Shown here one piece after another: positions 43,395 to 51,394 of a DNA stretch of 64,000 nt. A program made the translations under genes and the position numbers. The notes under the pieces are model-generated. The model was given only the letters and a program-made list of their open reading frames with translations, was not told the DNA's origin and did no database searches. The DNA is from an uncultured Acidobacteriota bacterium. Lineage in GTDB: Bacteria > Acidobacteriota > Blastocatellia > Pyrinomonadales > Pyrinomonadaceae. The stretch covers positions 248,001 through 312,000 of the forward strand of contig CALMAH010000013.1 of the NCBI GenBank assembly GCA_937859595.1, given 5' to 3'. The stretch's first letter is position 1. Each line of letters begins with the position of its first letter.

Positions 43395-44963
43395 TTATTC
43401 GGAGGGATCCACCCGCTCGGATGACGTTAAACCGAGATCTTTGTTTTGGATCGAGTGCAGTTTGAACGTGTCGGAAGCGGCTGGAAAGTCCGTTCGAAAA
43501 TGTCCACCCCGCGACTCTTCCCGCCAAAGCGCCGCCTCGGCAGCAAGGGTTGCCAGCGTGACGAAGTTGCGGGAGGCCACGCTAAGGTTTGAGCCCGAGA
43601 TCTGCCTGAATTCGCTCAGCGCCCGCTTTAGCGAGGCGCGGTCTCGCACTATCCCGACCCGCTCCCACATCAGCCGTTTCACCCGTTTTCTAACCGCGGT
43701 CGAGATCGCTGTCAATTGGCTGAGTCCGGACCCGATTGGCGAAAGACTGCTATAGGAGACCTTAGGCTCCTCGTGCCCGTCGTCCGCAGCCGCTTCACCG
43801 GCGCGAGCACCAAACACCAGCCCTTCGAGCAGAGAGTTCGACGCCAAGCGATTTGCTCCGTGAACCCCCGTGCATGATACTTCCCCCGCGGCATATAGGC
43901 CCGGAACGGTCGTCCTTCCCCATAGGTCCGTCCGGACGCCACCCATACAATAATGTGACGCCGGCGAGACAGGAAGCAGGTCCTTTGCCATATCCAGTCC
44001 ATAAGACCGACAGGTAACGTCGATCTTCGGAAATCGGTCGCGCAGATAATCGGCGTCAAGCGCGGTCATATCCAGGAAAACTTCCCGTGTCCCGGTCCTT
44101 CGCATCTCTGCAACGATCGAGCGGGAGACTATGTCCCTCGGTGCAAGCTCAAGGCGTTCGTCATATCGGTCCATAAATCGCTCGCCTTGAGCGTTTCGCA
44201 GAACGCCGCCCTCGCCGCGCAATGCTTCGCTTAAAAGAAACCTTGGCGCCCCCTTGAGACTTAGGGCCGTTGGATGAAACTGTACAAACTCCATATCCGC
44301 TAGGTCAGCTCCGGCAAAATAGGCCATTGCCATACCGTCACCTGTCGCGACCGGCGGATTGGTAGTATGAAGATAGAGCTGGCCGGCACCCCCCGTGCAC
44401 AGTATCACGGCCCTGGCGTAGATCTCGCGAGGAGCTCGCAGGATCGGGTCTAGAAACCGTACGCCTATGCATTTCCCTTCTTGTACGATCAGCCCCTCTG
44501 TGGCTGAGAAGGGTAAAAGATTGATCGACCGCTCAACCGCCGCGCGGGCCAATAACGAACGAACTATCTCCTTGCCGGTGGAGTCGCCATGGGCGTGCAG
44601 GATCCTTCTTCGTGAATGCGCCGCCTCCTGGGTAAATACAAGATTCCCGCCATCGCGGTCGAATGCAGTCCCCCACTCAATAAGTTGTCTAATGTATCGG
44701 GTACCTTCGATAACGAGAGTTTCTACCGCGGCGGGGTCGCAAAGCCCGGCACCGGCAACCAGTGTATCGCCCTCGTGAAGTTCCGCGTTGTCGTCGTCTG
44801 AGAGAACAACAGCGACGCCGCCCTGCGCATATTCCGTGTTCGATTCGCTTGCCTTGTCTTTTGTCAGAACGGTCACATTTGCACCGCTCTTTGCGATTTC
44901 GATCGCCGCCCGCAAGCCTGCGACGCCGCTGCCTAACACGATGAAGTCCGTAACGAGTGACAT
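43395..44963 (-). CDS. nadB: L-aspartate oxidase
   Basis: 522-residue flavoprotein that oxidises aspartate to iminoaspartate for quinolinate and NAD synthesis. FAD site FIVLGSGVAGLRAAIEIAKSG; active-site motifs NTEYAQGGVAVVLSDDD, EAAHSRRRILHAHGDSTG, GGAGQLYLHTTNPPVATGDGMAMAYFAGADLADMEFVQFHPTAL and HYCMGGVRTDLWGRT with GEVSCTGVHGANRLASNSLLEG. This matches NadB rather than succinate dehydrogenase. nadA and nadC are not in the window. Notably close to the kynurenine cluster, which shares the quinolinate node. Confidence 0.95.
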   Translation of the reverse strand: MSLVTDFIVLGSGVAGLRAAIEIAKSGANVTVLTKDKASESNTEYAQGGVAVVLSDDDNAELHEGDTLVAGAGLCDPAAVETLVIEGTRYIRQLIEWGTAFDRDGGNLVFTQEAAHSRRRILHAHGDSTGKEIVRSLLARAAVERSINLLPFSATEGLIVQEGKCIGVRFLDPILRAPREIYARAVILCTGGAGQLYLHTTNPPVATGDGMAMAYFAGADLADMEFVQFHPTALSLKGAPRFLLSEALRGEGGVLRNAQGERFMDRYDERLELAPRDIVSRSIVAEMRRTGTREVFLDMTALDADYLRDRFPKIDVTCRSYGLDMAKDLLPVSPASHYCMGGVRTDLWGRTTVPGLYAAGEVSCTGVHGANRLASNSLLEGLVFGARAGEAAADDGHEEPKVSYSSLSPIGSGLSQLTAISTAVRKRVKRLMWERVGIVRDRASLKRALSEFRQISGSNLSVASRNFVTLATLAAEAALWREESRGGHFRTDFPAASDTFKLHSIQNKDLGLTSSERVDPSE

Positions 44964-45048
44964 TATCGTGAATTTATCACAAATTGCGGACGGCAGAGAC
45001 GGCGGCGATGAATACTTTCAGAACCTGAGCGGCCGCGGATCTGTCGTG

Positions 45049-45534
45049 TTATGTCCCGTGATGTTCGGATGCGCTGTATAGGCCCGAGTACGCACCCTTC
45101 CTCAGGTTGATCCCGTGCTCAGCATAAGCCTTAAGTGCGGATATCATTTGCGACCAGCCCATGCAGTTCAAATATGAGCTGTTGAGGTCGTCCTGAGTCT
45201 CCCGCCAGCCCGACTCGCTTATACGCACGATCGTCTCGTCTTCGCCGGCAGCCTCAAATTCCATTCGAACGTTGGTGTTCAGCCCCTTCGCTCCCTCCCA
45301 GACAAGTTCGATAAGTTCGTTAGGGACCGTCCGCTTAACCTCTACTGGAAACTTGAAGCCCTCATCTCCGGGATTGTCGGCAAACGCCCATTCGACCGTT
45401 GTCCCTTCGTCGAGCGGCGCGCTCGCCCCGCCGTTTGTAAAATAGCCGCTCAGCTTATCGGGGTTGTAAACCGCGTCAAAGACCTCGGCTACCGGTTTTT
45501 GTATCTTTGTTTGCACTTTGAATTTCAGTTCCAT
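45049..45534 (-). CDS. SRPBCC (AHSA1/START-like) domain protein
   Basis: 161 residues. The N-terminus ELKFKVQTKIQKPVAEVFDAVYNPDKLSGYFT is the hallmark of the AHSA1-type SRPBCC fold, followed by GTTVEWAFAD, VELVWEG-like IELVWEGAKG and SGWRETQDDLNSSYLNCMGWSQMISALKAYAEHG. It binds a hydrophobic ligand in related proteins. It is divergently paired with the ArsR regulator, a combination seen in many bacteria, so it is probably controlled by it. Confidence 0.9.
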   Translation of the reverse strand: MELKFKVQTKIQKPVAEVFDAVYNPDKLSGYFTNGGASAPLDEGTTVEWAFADNPGDEGFKFPVEVKRTVPNELIELVWEGAKGLNTNVRMEFEAAGEDETIVRISESGWRETQDDLNSSYLNCMGWSQMISALKAYAEHGINLRKGAYSGLYSASEHHGT

Positions 45535-45623
45535 ATTTGCTCCTCGCTATTGACGCGATCTCTGATGTTCAATTCAATTATCTATGGATCACGCTTTCAT
45601 GATTTCAGCCAGGCGCTGAGTAT

Positions 45624-45643
45624 ATGTTATACTTTTATAACAT
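45624..45643. promoter_or_regulatory. Perfect operator palindrome at the arsR start
   Basis: ATGTTATA (45624-45631), spacer CTTT and TATAACAT (45636-45643) form a perfect inverted repeat. Its right arm includes the first two bases of the arsR ATG (45642). The size and symmetry fit an ArsR/winged-helix dimer site. It lies in the divergent region with the SRPBCC gene, so it may control both. Confidence 0.75.
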
Positions 45644-45968
45644 GTCAAGAGCAAAAAAAGACGAATTGGTGTTTAAGGCTCTTGCCGATGGTCGGAGACG
45701 CGAGATATTGGATATATTGAAGGACGAGCCGAGAACGACCGGGGACATCTGTGCCCACTTCAAAAAGCTCGATAGATGCACCGTTATGCAGCACCTCAGA
45801 GTACTCGAACGCGCCGGCCTGGTCATCACACAAAAGAAGGGGCGTTTCAGGTGGAACTACCTGAACGCAGTTCCGATCCGTGACATCTATGATAGATGGA
45901 TCAACAAGTATGCGAACCACTCGGTCGAAGTATTGACCCGAATGAAACACGAAATCGAGCGCAAATAA
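45642..45968 (+). CDS. ArsR-family winged-helix transcriptional regulator
   Basis: 108 residues. The helix-turn-helix core reads VFKALADGRRREILDILKDEPRTTGDICAHFKKLDRCTVMQHLRVLERAGLVITQKKGRFRWN. No ArsR-type metal motif ELCVCDL is present, so it is the non-metal type commonly paired with AHSA1 proteins. The frame is open from 45624, but ATG 45642 gives MSRAKKDELVFKAL. The operator palindrome overlaps its start, implying autoregulation. Confidence 0.92.
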   Translation: MSRAKKDELVFKALADGRRREILDILKDEPRTTGDICAHFKKLDRCTVMQHLRVLERAGLVITQKKGRFRWNYLNAVPIRDIYDRWINKYANHSVEVLTRMKHEIERK

Positions 45969-46027
45969 AAATGCCCGCCGAAATTCGACGAGCATTTGAT
46001 TCCGAAACACAGGCGATCAAAACGTTC

Positions 46028-46402
46028 TTACTGCGGTATCTTCAACACCTGGCCCGGGTAGATCTTATCCGGATGGTTCAGAATGTCTCGATTGTGGTCC
46101 CAGATGGCCTTCCACTGAATACCGTATTTGTTAGCGATCTTCGTCAGGTTGTCACCCGAGACCACGGTGTAGGTATTCATCCCGGCGTCCGCGGCAGCCG
46201 CCGTCTGTATGTTAAGGACAAGGTCGCCGCCCGAAAAATCCGGATCGATCCTTTGGTATTCTTCCCAGAGTGCGGCCTTTGCGGCATCATCCGGTGCGGT
46301 GCCGGTTACATAAAGCACGCCGTCCCCCTCCGAAAGTTCATACGCGGTTCCATTCTGATTGGCCAACTCAAGCAGTGTTTGATATTTCTCTTGTACTGAC
46401 AT
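46028..46402 (-). CDS. LysM-domain protein (BON-LysM type)
   Basis: 124 residues. The C-terminal 48 residues form one LysM domain (NTYTVVSGDNLTKIANKYGIQWKAIWDHNRDILNHPDKIYPGQVLKIPQ), preceded by a BON-like region (YELSEGDGVLYVTGTAPDDAAKAALWEEYQRIDPDFSGGDLVLNI). There is no signal peptide. It resembles E. coli YgaU/Kbp, a potassium-binding BON-LysM protein, though shorter. It lies 29 bp after the BON lipoprotein gene and is likely in the same operon. Confidence 0.88.
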   Translation of the reverse strand: MSVQEKYQTLLELANQNGTAYELSEGDGVLYVTGTAPDDAAKAALWEEYQRIDPDFSGGDLVLNIQTAAAADAGMNTYTVVSGDNLTKIANKYGIQWKAIWDHNRDILNHPDKIYPGQVLKIPQ

Positions 46403-46431
46403 ATTTTCCTCCCTATTCCACCCCTAAGGTG

Positions 46432-46905
46432 TTACTTGTTAAGTTCGTTGACCACCCGCTTTGGCTTAGCCTCGTTTGCGACCATCATCACCTCTGCAAC
46501 TTTGTCCTGAGGCACCTTTCCGCTCAGCCTCACCTCGCCGTCTTTAACGGTGACCGTAACGCCGGTGATGTTCTTGTTTTTCAGCCCTTCGTTGATGGTG
46601 CCCTCGATCATCTTATCGTCAGCAACCGGAGCCGGAGGTGGTGCCTTAACGACTATATTGTTTGTCACAGACTTGATCCCGTCCACCGACATCGCCGCTT
46701 TTTCGGCACGCGTTTTTACCGTGATATCCGTGATCTCGCCTGATAACGTTGCGACGCCTCCATTTACCGCAACACTAACTCCGCTGATATTTTCAGCGGC
46801 AAACTTTTCCTGGACCGCTTTCTGCAGATCCGCGTCATTCTTACCGCAGGCGGCGAGAAACACCACACCGGCAACGCACAAAATAGTCAATAACCTTACT
46901 TTCAT
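46432..46905 (-). CDS. Two-BON-domain lipoprotein
   Basis: 157 residues. Lipoprotein signal with LAACG, then two BON domains: LQKAVQEKFAAENISGVSVAVNGGVATLSGEITD and MIEGTINEGLKNKNITGVTVTVKDGEVRLSGKVPQ. BON domains bind phospholipids or the cell envelope, and OsmY/DolP are relatives. The track of open codons reaches 46995, but ATG 46905 has a strong SD (GGGGAGGG) and yields a perfect lipobox. Confidence 0.9.
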   Translation of the reverse strand: MKVRLLTILCVAGVVFLAACGKNDADLQKAVQEKFAAENISGVSVAVNGGVATLSGEITDITVKTRAEKAAMSVDGIKSVTNNIVVKAPPPAPVADDKMIEGTINEGLKNKNITGVTVTVKDGEVRLSGKVPQDKVAEVMMVANEAKPKRVVNELNK

Positions 46906-47154
46906 ATTCCCTCCCCAAATTTTGTTGATTGGAACCAATGGACGATCCGCAGACCTCGGACTTGCCGGGATCGGCGGGGTCAAATACAAACCCAAAGCCG
47001 AATGAACTGCATCGAATGAAAGTTTGTATATATATCTTGTTTCATCTCGGCGATTTTTTCAATGCCGATTTCAAGATCATTGCAATTCGGCGACGACAAA
47101 CAGCGGCCCGGGCCGCAAGTCGGCTTGGGGGTTTTGCAGGCGCTCTGGCACCGG

Positions 47155-47670
47155 CTAAAAGATCTCATCTACGATCTGTCTTGCAACGTCATATGACGTA
47201 AGGCCGGGCCTTACGACAAAGTGCCAATCCGCAAGACAATAGACCAATTGCCTGGATTCGAAGAGTCTAAGGGCGGCGTCTTTGTTTCTGGCCAGTGGCC
47301 GTTCTTTTCTGGATTTCCTGATATTTTGCCAGCAATGATCGAACGTTGATTCAAGCCAGATGCTGGTAAGTCCATTATCTCGAATGAGACTTCGATTGTG
47401 CTCAGAGATCCATGTGCCCCCTCCTAGGGAAAGCACATGGGCCGGAAGAGTTTCGAGTACGGTCGCCAAGGCCTCAGTTTCGATCCTTCGATAAGCTTCT
47501 TCGCCTTCTATATCGATGATCGAAGCGATCTTTCGACCGGCTGAACTCTCGATGTACGCATCAAGATCCACCATCTTAACGCGAAGCAGGCGGGAAAGAT
47601 GGCGAGCAACACTTGATTTACCGACCCCCATAAATCCGGTCAGAGCCACTTTTTTGTTATTGCTGGTCAC
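47155..47670 (-). CDS. aroK: Shikimate kinase
   Basis: 171 residues. Phosphorylates shikimate in the chorismate pathway. Walker A GFMGVGKSSVARHL; the shikimate-binding aspartate and arginines are in VDLDAYIES, EAYRRIETEAL and LSLGGGTW; the lid arginine is in RKERPLARN. Length fits the family. Upstream lies a 249-bp gap before ftsB, which contains a strong hairpin. Confidence 0.93.
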   Translation of the reverse strand: MTSNNKKVALTGFMGVGKSSVARHLSRLLRVKMVDLDAYIESSAGRKIASIIDIEGEEAYRRIETEALATVLETLPAHVLSLGGGTWISEHNRSLIRDNGLTSIWLESTFDHCWQNIRKSRKERPLARNKDAALRLFESRQLVYCLADWHFVVRPGLTSYDVARQIVDEIF

Positions 47671-47788
47671 TAAGATTTCTCAAAAGGCCCAGGTCGCCGA
47701 AACGACATAAGCGAAAAATTCTTCCGACCTGATGTTAACCGTCATTTGTCATTCCATCAAAATCGCTGGAGCTTCCACAACGGAAGAA

Positions 47789-47816
47789 CGGCCCATGTTT
47801 TCGGGAACATGGGCCG
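47789..47816 (-). terminator. Strong hairpin downstream of ftsB
   Basis: CGGCCCATGTT (47789-47799) and AACATGGGCCG (47806-47816) pair perfectly over 11 bp with a 6-nt loop. On the minus strand it is followed by TTCTTCC, only weakly T-rich. It fits a terminator for ftsB, about 100 nt beyond its stop. Confidence 0.6.
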
Positions 47817-47919
47817 CAAAATTCGGCAGGCTTACCTGAAGGCTGTGCGGAACTGATAGGCAAAAGGCGGTTTTTGTTTACGGGTTGGTAATTCCGGCTA
47901 GTAGATTTTTCCGCGACAT

Positions 47920-48231
47920 CTATTTCGCCGGGTCGACAACTTTCTCCTTTCGAGGCCGCATTCCTAGTTTCTTGGCCTCTACCTCGATCCGTTTAGGATC
48001 AGTTTTTAGATAGTGGATCTCCTCTTGGAGCGTCAGATTCTCATTTGTCAGGTCTTCGATCCTTTCACTGAGCTCTTGCTGCTGAGCCCGCTCTCGACTG
48101 AATTCCGAAAACGCCTTAAAATTGACCGTCGCGACCGCGAGCAGTGACAGACCGATAGCGGCAAGGATCGGAAGCAATGATCTGCTCTTCCTTTTTCCTT
48201 TCTTGATTCCGGTATTTTTTGCCGATCGCAT
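47920..48231 (-). CDS. ftsB: FtsB/DivIC-type septum formation initiator
   Basis: 103 residues. A basic N-terminus, one membrane span (SLLPILAAIGLSLLAVATVNF) and a coiled coil (RERAQQQELSERIEDLTNENLTLQEEIHYLKTDPKRIEVEAKKLGMRP) match FtsB/DivIC, the bitopic divisome protein. The final LGMRPRKEKV is the typical end. FtsB versus DivIC nomenclature cannot be settled from sequence alone. Confidence 0.85.
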   Translation of the reverse strand: MRSAKNTGIKKGKRKSRSLLPILAAIGLSLLAVATVNFKAFSEFSRERAQQQELSERIEDLTNENLTLQEEIHYLKTDPKRIEVEAKKLGMRPRKEKVVDPAK

Positions 48232-48987
48232 TATTTACAAAATTTTTGCAGGTTCTCGATTTTCTCAGTTCGGCGTTCGTCGTCAGATCGGTCATTAAAC
48301 CTATCCGTTAGAACCTTTGCTGTTTTCCGGCACTGAGAATTTCTAAATCAAAGTGTATGGCTCGGTTTTCTGGCAGAATCAGTTCGATCATTGGCCACGT
48401 TGAATTTTCCATTCGGTCAGTTGATTAGAGAACTGCTAACGCCGGAGGCTGAAAATCACTTCATCTTTTAGTGCTAAAACCTTGAAGTGGCAAACACGAT
48501 ATCATAAGCGCTTATGAATGTAAAGCGCTTTTTTATCTATATAACATATTTTTTTTGAATGAGTTAAGATGCCTATCCTAAAGTGGTTCCTAATTGTCGC
48601 GCTTAAACGACCTCGAGGGATTGTCGACAACTTAAGCACCTTTTACAGCAATGTTTCGTGGATCTTCTGATCGGAAAGCCTCGACGCATGACATACCAGG
48701 CTGTTTAAGCAGGGCTTTGTGTCATTTTTTACCAAGTTCGCCCATTAGACCGAATGTGTGTCGTTTTGAAACACAGTCGGCTCTGACTCGATATTTGCGA
48801 GTGATCGTAACCCACTGTAAACAAAGGTGTCTATCAGTTTTGCACAGCAGCCACGGAAGCACCCCTTGATGGCATAGTGATTGCAATCTTGATAGAAAGC
48901 ATTATTGCGTCTTTGCTCGGCACCTAATATTTTCGCTAACAGCAATGCTCTAACCAGACGCTATTTGGATAGTGGAGAGATATTTTT
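48232..48987. other. 756-bp gene-free region with structured, AT-rich segment
   Basis: Lies between ftsB (minus) and the radical SAM gene (plus). No convincing coding frame; the 72-codon + strand frame at 48651 lacks an SD and codon bias. It contains two adjacent hairpins (48457-48534) and an AT-rich stretch to about 48560. It may hold the ftsB promoter, a small RNA and the radical SAM promoter. Confidence 0.6.
48457..48534 (+). ncRNA. Candidate small RNA 3' end or leader: two consecutive hairpins, the second terminator-like
   Basis: Hairpin 1 (48457-48489): CACTTCA pairs with TGAAGTG, and inside it TTTTAG pairs with CTAAAA around a 2-nt loop. Hairpin 2: AAGCGCTT (48506-48513) and AAGCGCTT (48523-48530), self-complementary, followed directly by TTTT. 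Terminator-like on the + strand although no + strand gene lies upstream for more than 2 kb. Confidence 0.4.
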
Positions 48988-51021
48988 ATGACAAGACCCA
49001 TCAAACATTTTGAAAAGGCCCTGACCTATGTCGCGGCGGGAGCCTTTAACGCCATACGTTCGGTGAATCAATTCAAGCCGAACCCATCGTTCACGCCGAA
49101 GTGGGCGGACAAGCCGATCCTAAAATCATGGCAGAAGTCGAAGCCGACGCTTGGCTTCCCGCGGCAGACGGATTCGCTTTGCCCGAACTGTGTCATCGAG
49201 GCCCGCGAGGCGATCATCAACGGCGATCGCGATGTCTCGACGCTGATCAACGAAAAGGTCGGCGAGATCAAGGCACAGATCATCGAACGCGACGGCCAGG
49301 TCTGGATGATAAAAGATTGCCCGGAGCACGGCCATTTTGAGGACATGATGGCGATCGATTCCAAGTTCCTGCAGCACATCGAATCGCTCTTCCCGGGCCG
49401 CGACATGCAGTCGCACAACGACGAAAAGCTCCACAACCATGGCAGCTCGACGATCAAGTACGGCCGCGGAGCGGTGCTTACCGTTGACCTGACGAACCGC
49501 TGCAACATGATGTGCGACCCGTGCTTTATGGACGCCAACCAGGTCGGTTTTGTTCATGAACTTAGCATGGAGGACGTCAAGGAGATCCTCGACAACGCCA
49601 TCTCCATCAAACCGCGTCGCCAGATGTCCGTACAGTACAGCGGCGGCGAGCCCACGCTTTCGCCGCACTTTCTCGAAGCTGTCCGCTATGCCCGCAAGGT
49701 CGGATACAATTCGGTCCAGGCCGCGACCAACGGCATCGAGTTCGCAAAATCTAAAGAGTTTTGCCGCGAGGCCGCCGAAGCCGGACTCCGCTTCGTCTAT
49801 CTTCAGTTTGACGGCATCGGCAACGACGCCAACTCGCACCGCCAGATCGGCAACCTCTTTGATGTAAAGCTCCGTGCGATCAACAACCTCCACGAAGCCG
49901 GCGTCGATATCATTCTTGTCACGACGCTTGTAAACAACATAAATAACGACCAGGTCGGTTCGATCATCCGCTTCGCCCTCGAAAATCCTAAAAAGATCTC
50001 GTTCATCGCGTTTCAGCCGGTATCGTTTACGGGCCGTGACGAGCTGATCACAGAGCAGCGTCGCCTTCAGCAGCGTTATACGCTCGCTCACCTTGCACAC
50101 GACGTGCAGGATCAGGTCGGCATCACCGAACCGACGCGAGACTGGTTCCCGCTGTCCCTGATGGGAGCGTTCGCCGATTTCGCCGACGTGGTCCACGGCC
50201 CCGAGGCCGAATGGGGACAGGTTTCCTGCGGCTGCCACCCGAACTGCGGTGTCGGCACGGCCGTTATGGTCAACAAAGAAACTAAAGAGATGGCTCCGGT
50301 GCCACAATTCCTGAATATTCAGGGCCTGGTCACCGACATGCAGCACATCACCGACACCAACCGAGGCAAGTGGTTCTCGAATATAATGATGGGCCTCGCC
50401 CTCTTGAAGAACTACAACCCCTATGGTGCTCCGAACAGCCTGACGCTTGGCGGCATCCTCAAGAAGTTCGACAAGAGCTTTGGCCTCTCAGGCAAAGATT
50501 ACGGAAAGGTCGGCCCTGACCGCACGATCGAGGATATCGAAAAACGTCGGCAGGACCCGTGGAACTTCCTGTTTATCGCCGGAATGTGGTTCCAGGATCT
50601 GTTCAACTACGACTTCCGCCGCACCGAGATGTGCATCATCCCTTACGGCACGCAGGAAGGCGAGATCAGCTTCTGTGCCTATAACACCGGCATCGGCTGG
50701 CGCAACATCATCGAGCACATGCACCAAAATGCGACCGTCGCTCAGTGGTACAAAGAACATGGCCGCCACGAGGTCTTTGCCCGCGGCAAACACGTCGAGC
50801 TCGGCGACAAGTCACACAACCTCATTCTGAATGAGGTCGATCTTGCCCGCCCGAACAAGCCGGAAATGGACGGCCCGAAGACCGCTGCCGAAGAGATGCA
50901 GATGATGCGCAAGCTCTACAACCAGATGGTCCTCGAAAAGAACCAGATCAAAGGCGAAAACCTCGTCCAGATCGGCGGGATCAAAAGGAACAAAGAAAAA
51001 GAACTTGCCGTCGCTGAGTAG
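48988..51021 (+). CDS. Radical SAM protein of the Tes/MSS (tetraether or membrane-spanning lipid synthase) type
   Basis: 677 residues. The N-terminal zinc/iron-ribbon segment has CPNC at residues 65-68 and ERDGQVWMIKDCPEHGHFEDMM, then the radical SAM cluster motif CNMMCDPC (Cys172, 176, 179) and the SAM-binding SGGEPTL. Later come VSCGCHPNCG, a possible auxiliary cluster, and MCIIPYGTQEGEISFCAY. The N-terminal LCPxC...CPEHG block plus radical SAM core is the architecture of archaeal Tes (GDGT synthase) and the bacterial relatives proposed to make membrane-spanning diabolic-acid-type lipids. SD GGAGAG precedes ATG 48988. A terminator follows. The lipid substrate is inferred from family, not shown. 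Confidence 0.85.
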   Translation: MTRPIKHFEKALTYVAAGAFNAIRSVNQFKPNPSFTPKWADKPILKSWQKSKPTLGFPRQTDSLCPNCVIEAREAIINGDRDVSTLINEKVGEIKAQIIERDGQVWMIKDCPEHGHFEDMMAIDSKFLQHIESLFPGRDMQSHNDEKLHNHGSSTIKYGRGAVLTVDLTNRCNMMCDPCFMDANQVGFVHELSMEDVKEILDNAISIKPRRQMSVQYSGGEPTLSPHFLEAVRYARKVGYNSVQAATNGIEFAKSKEFCREAAEAGLRFVYLQFDGIGNDANSHRQIGNLFDVKLRAINNLHEAGVDIILVTTLVNNINNDQVGSIIRFALENPKKISFIAFQPVSFTGRDELITEQRRLQQRYTLAHLAHDVQDQVGITEPTRDWFPLSLMGAFADFADVVHGPEAEWGQVSCGCHPNCGVGTAVMVNKETKEMAPVPQFLNIQGLVTDMQHITDTNRGKWFSNIMMGLALLKNYNPYGAPNSLTLGGILKKFDKSFGLSGKDYGKVGPDRTIEDIEKRRQDPWNFLFIAGMWFQDLFNYDFRRTEMCIIPYGTQEGEISFCAYNTGIGWRNIIEHMHQNATVAQWYKEHGRHEVFARGKHVELGDKSHNLILNEVDLARPNKPEMDGPKTAAEEMQMMRKLYNQMVLEKNQIKGENLVQIGGIKRNKEKELAVAE

Positions 51022-51052
51022 TCAGCAGTCCGCGGTCATTAGTCAGCAGAAG

Positions 51053-51085
51053 AGCCTCGTTGAGCGATCTCAGCGAGGCTTTTTT
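51053..51085 (+). terminator. Rho-independent terminator after the radical SAM gene
   Basis: AGCCTCG (51053-51059), then TGAG...CTCA inside the loop, and CGAGGCT (51074-51080) followed by TTTTT. Strong stem with T-run, 32 nt after the stop codon. Confidence 0.85.
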
Positions 51086-51137
51086 CTGTATATCTCGTTT
51101 TACTTCGTTCATGACCCTTTATTCACTATTTATCTTT

Positions 51138-51157
51138 ATTATAACTTTCGTTATAAT
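51138..51157. promoter_or_regulatory. Palindromic operator of the AbrB/Doc module
   Basis: ATTATAAC (51138-51145), spacer TTTC, GTTATAAT (51150-51157): a perfect inverted repeat 9 nt before the antitoxin ATG. It probably overlaps the promoter -10 (TATAAT at 51152-51157) and binds the AbrB-type antitoxin. Confidence 0.75.
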
Positions 51158-51166
51158 GATGCTTGT

Positions 51167-51394
51167 ATGACGGCGAAACTTAAGATCACCACGGTCGGTA
51201 ATTCAGCGGGCATCGTGTTGCCCCGCGAGATACTCGAACGTCTTCGGGTCAAAAAAGGCGACACGCTTTTCGCCACGGAAACACCGGACGGCATCGAGCT
51301 CCGGGCTTTCGACGAAGAATTTGCCGAAGAAATGGCGATAGCCGAGAGGGTGATGCGCGAAAATCGCGATCTTCTACGGAAGCTTGCGGAATGA
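51167..51394 (+). CDS. AbrB/MazE-type swapped-hairpin antitoxin
   Basis: 75 residues. The N-terminus AKLKITTVGNSAGIVLPREILERLRVKKGDTLFATETPDGIELRAFDEEF is a SpoVT/AbrB DNA-binding domain, and the C-terminal helix (MAIAERVMRENRDLLRKLAE) is the toxin-binding tail. The open frame reaches 51005, but only ATG 51167 yields a family-like start. It overlaps the toxin gene by 4 nt (ATGA). A palindromic operator lies just upstream. Confidence 0.92.
   Translation: MTAKLKITTVGNSAGIVLPREILERLRVKKGDTLFATETPDGIELRAFDEEFAEEMAIAERVMRENRDLLRKLAE

Noticed and set aside
48651..48869. 72-codon + strand frame in the gene-free zone before the radical SAM gene
   Set aside because: No SD, no codon bias and no motif. 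The region is better explained as regulatory or non-coding.
49126..50346. 406-codon minus-strand open frame inside the radical SAM gene
   Set aside because: Fully antisense to a gene with clear motifs. It arises from codon bias in the third position and has no SD or known domain.
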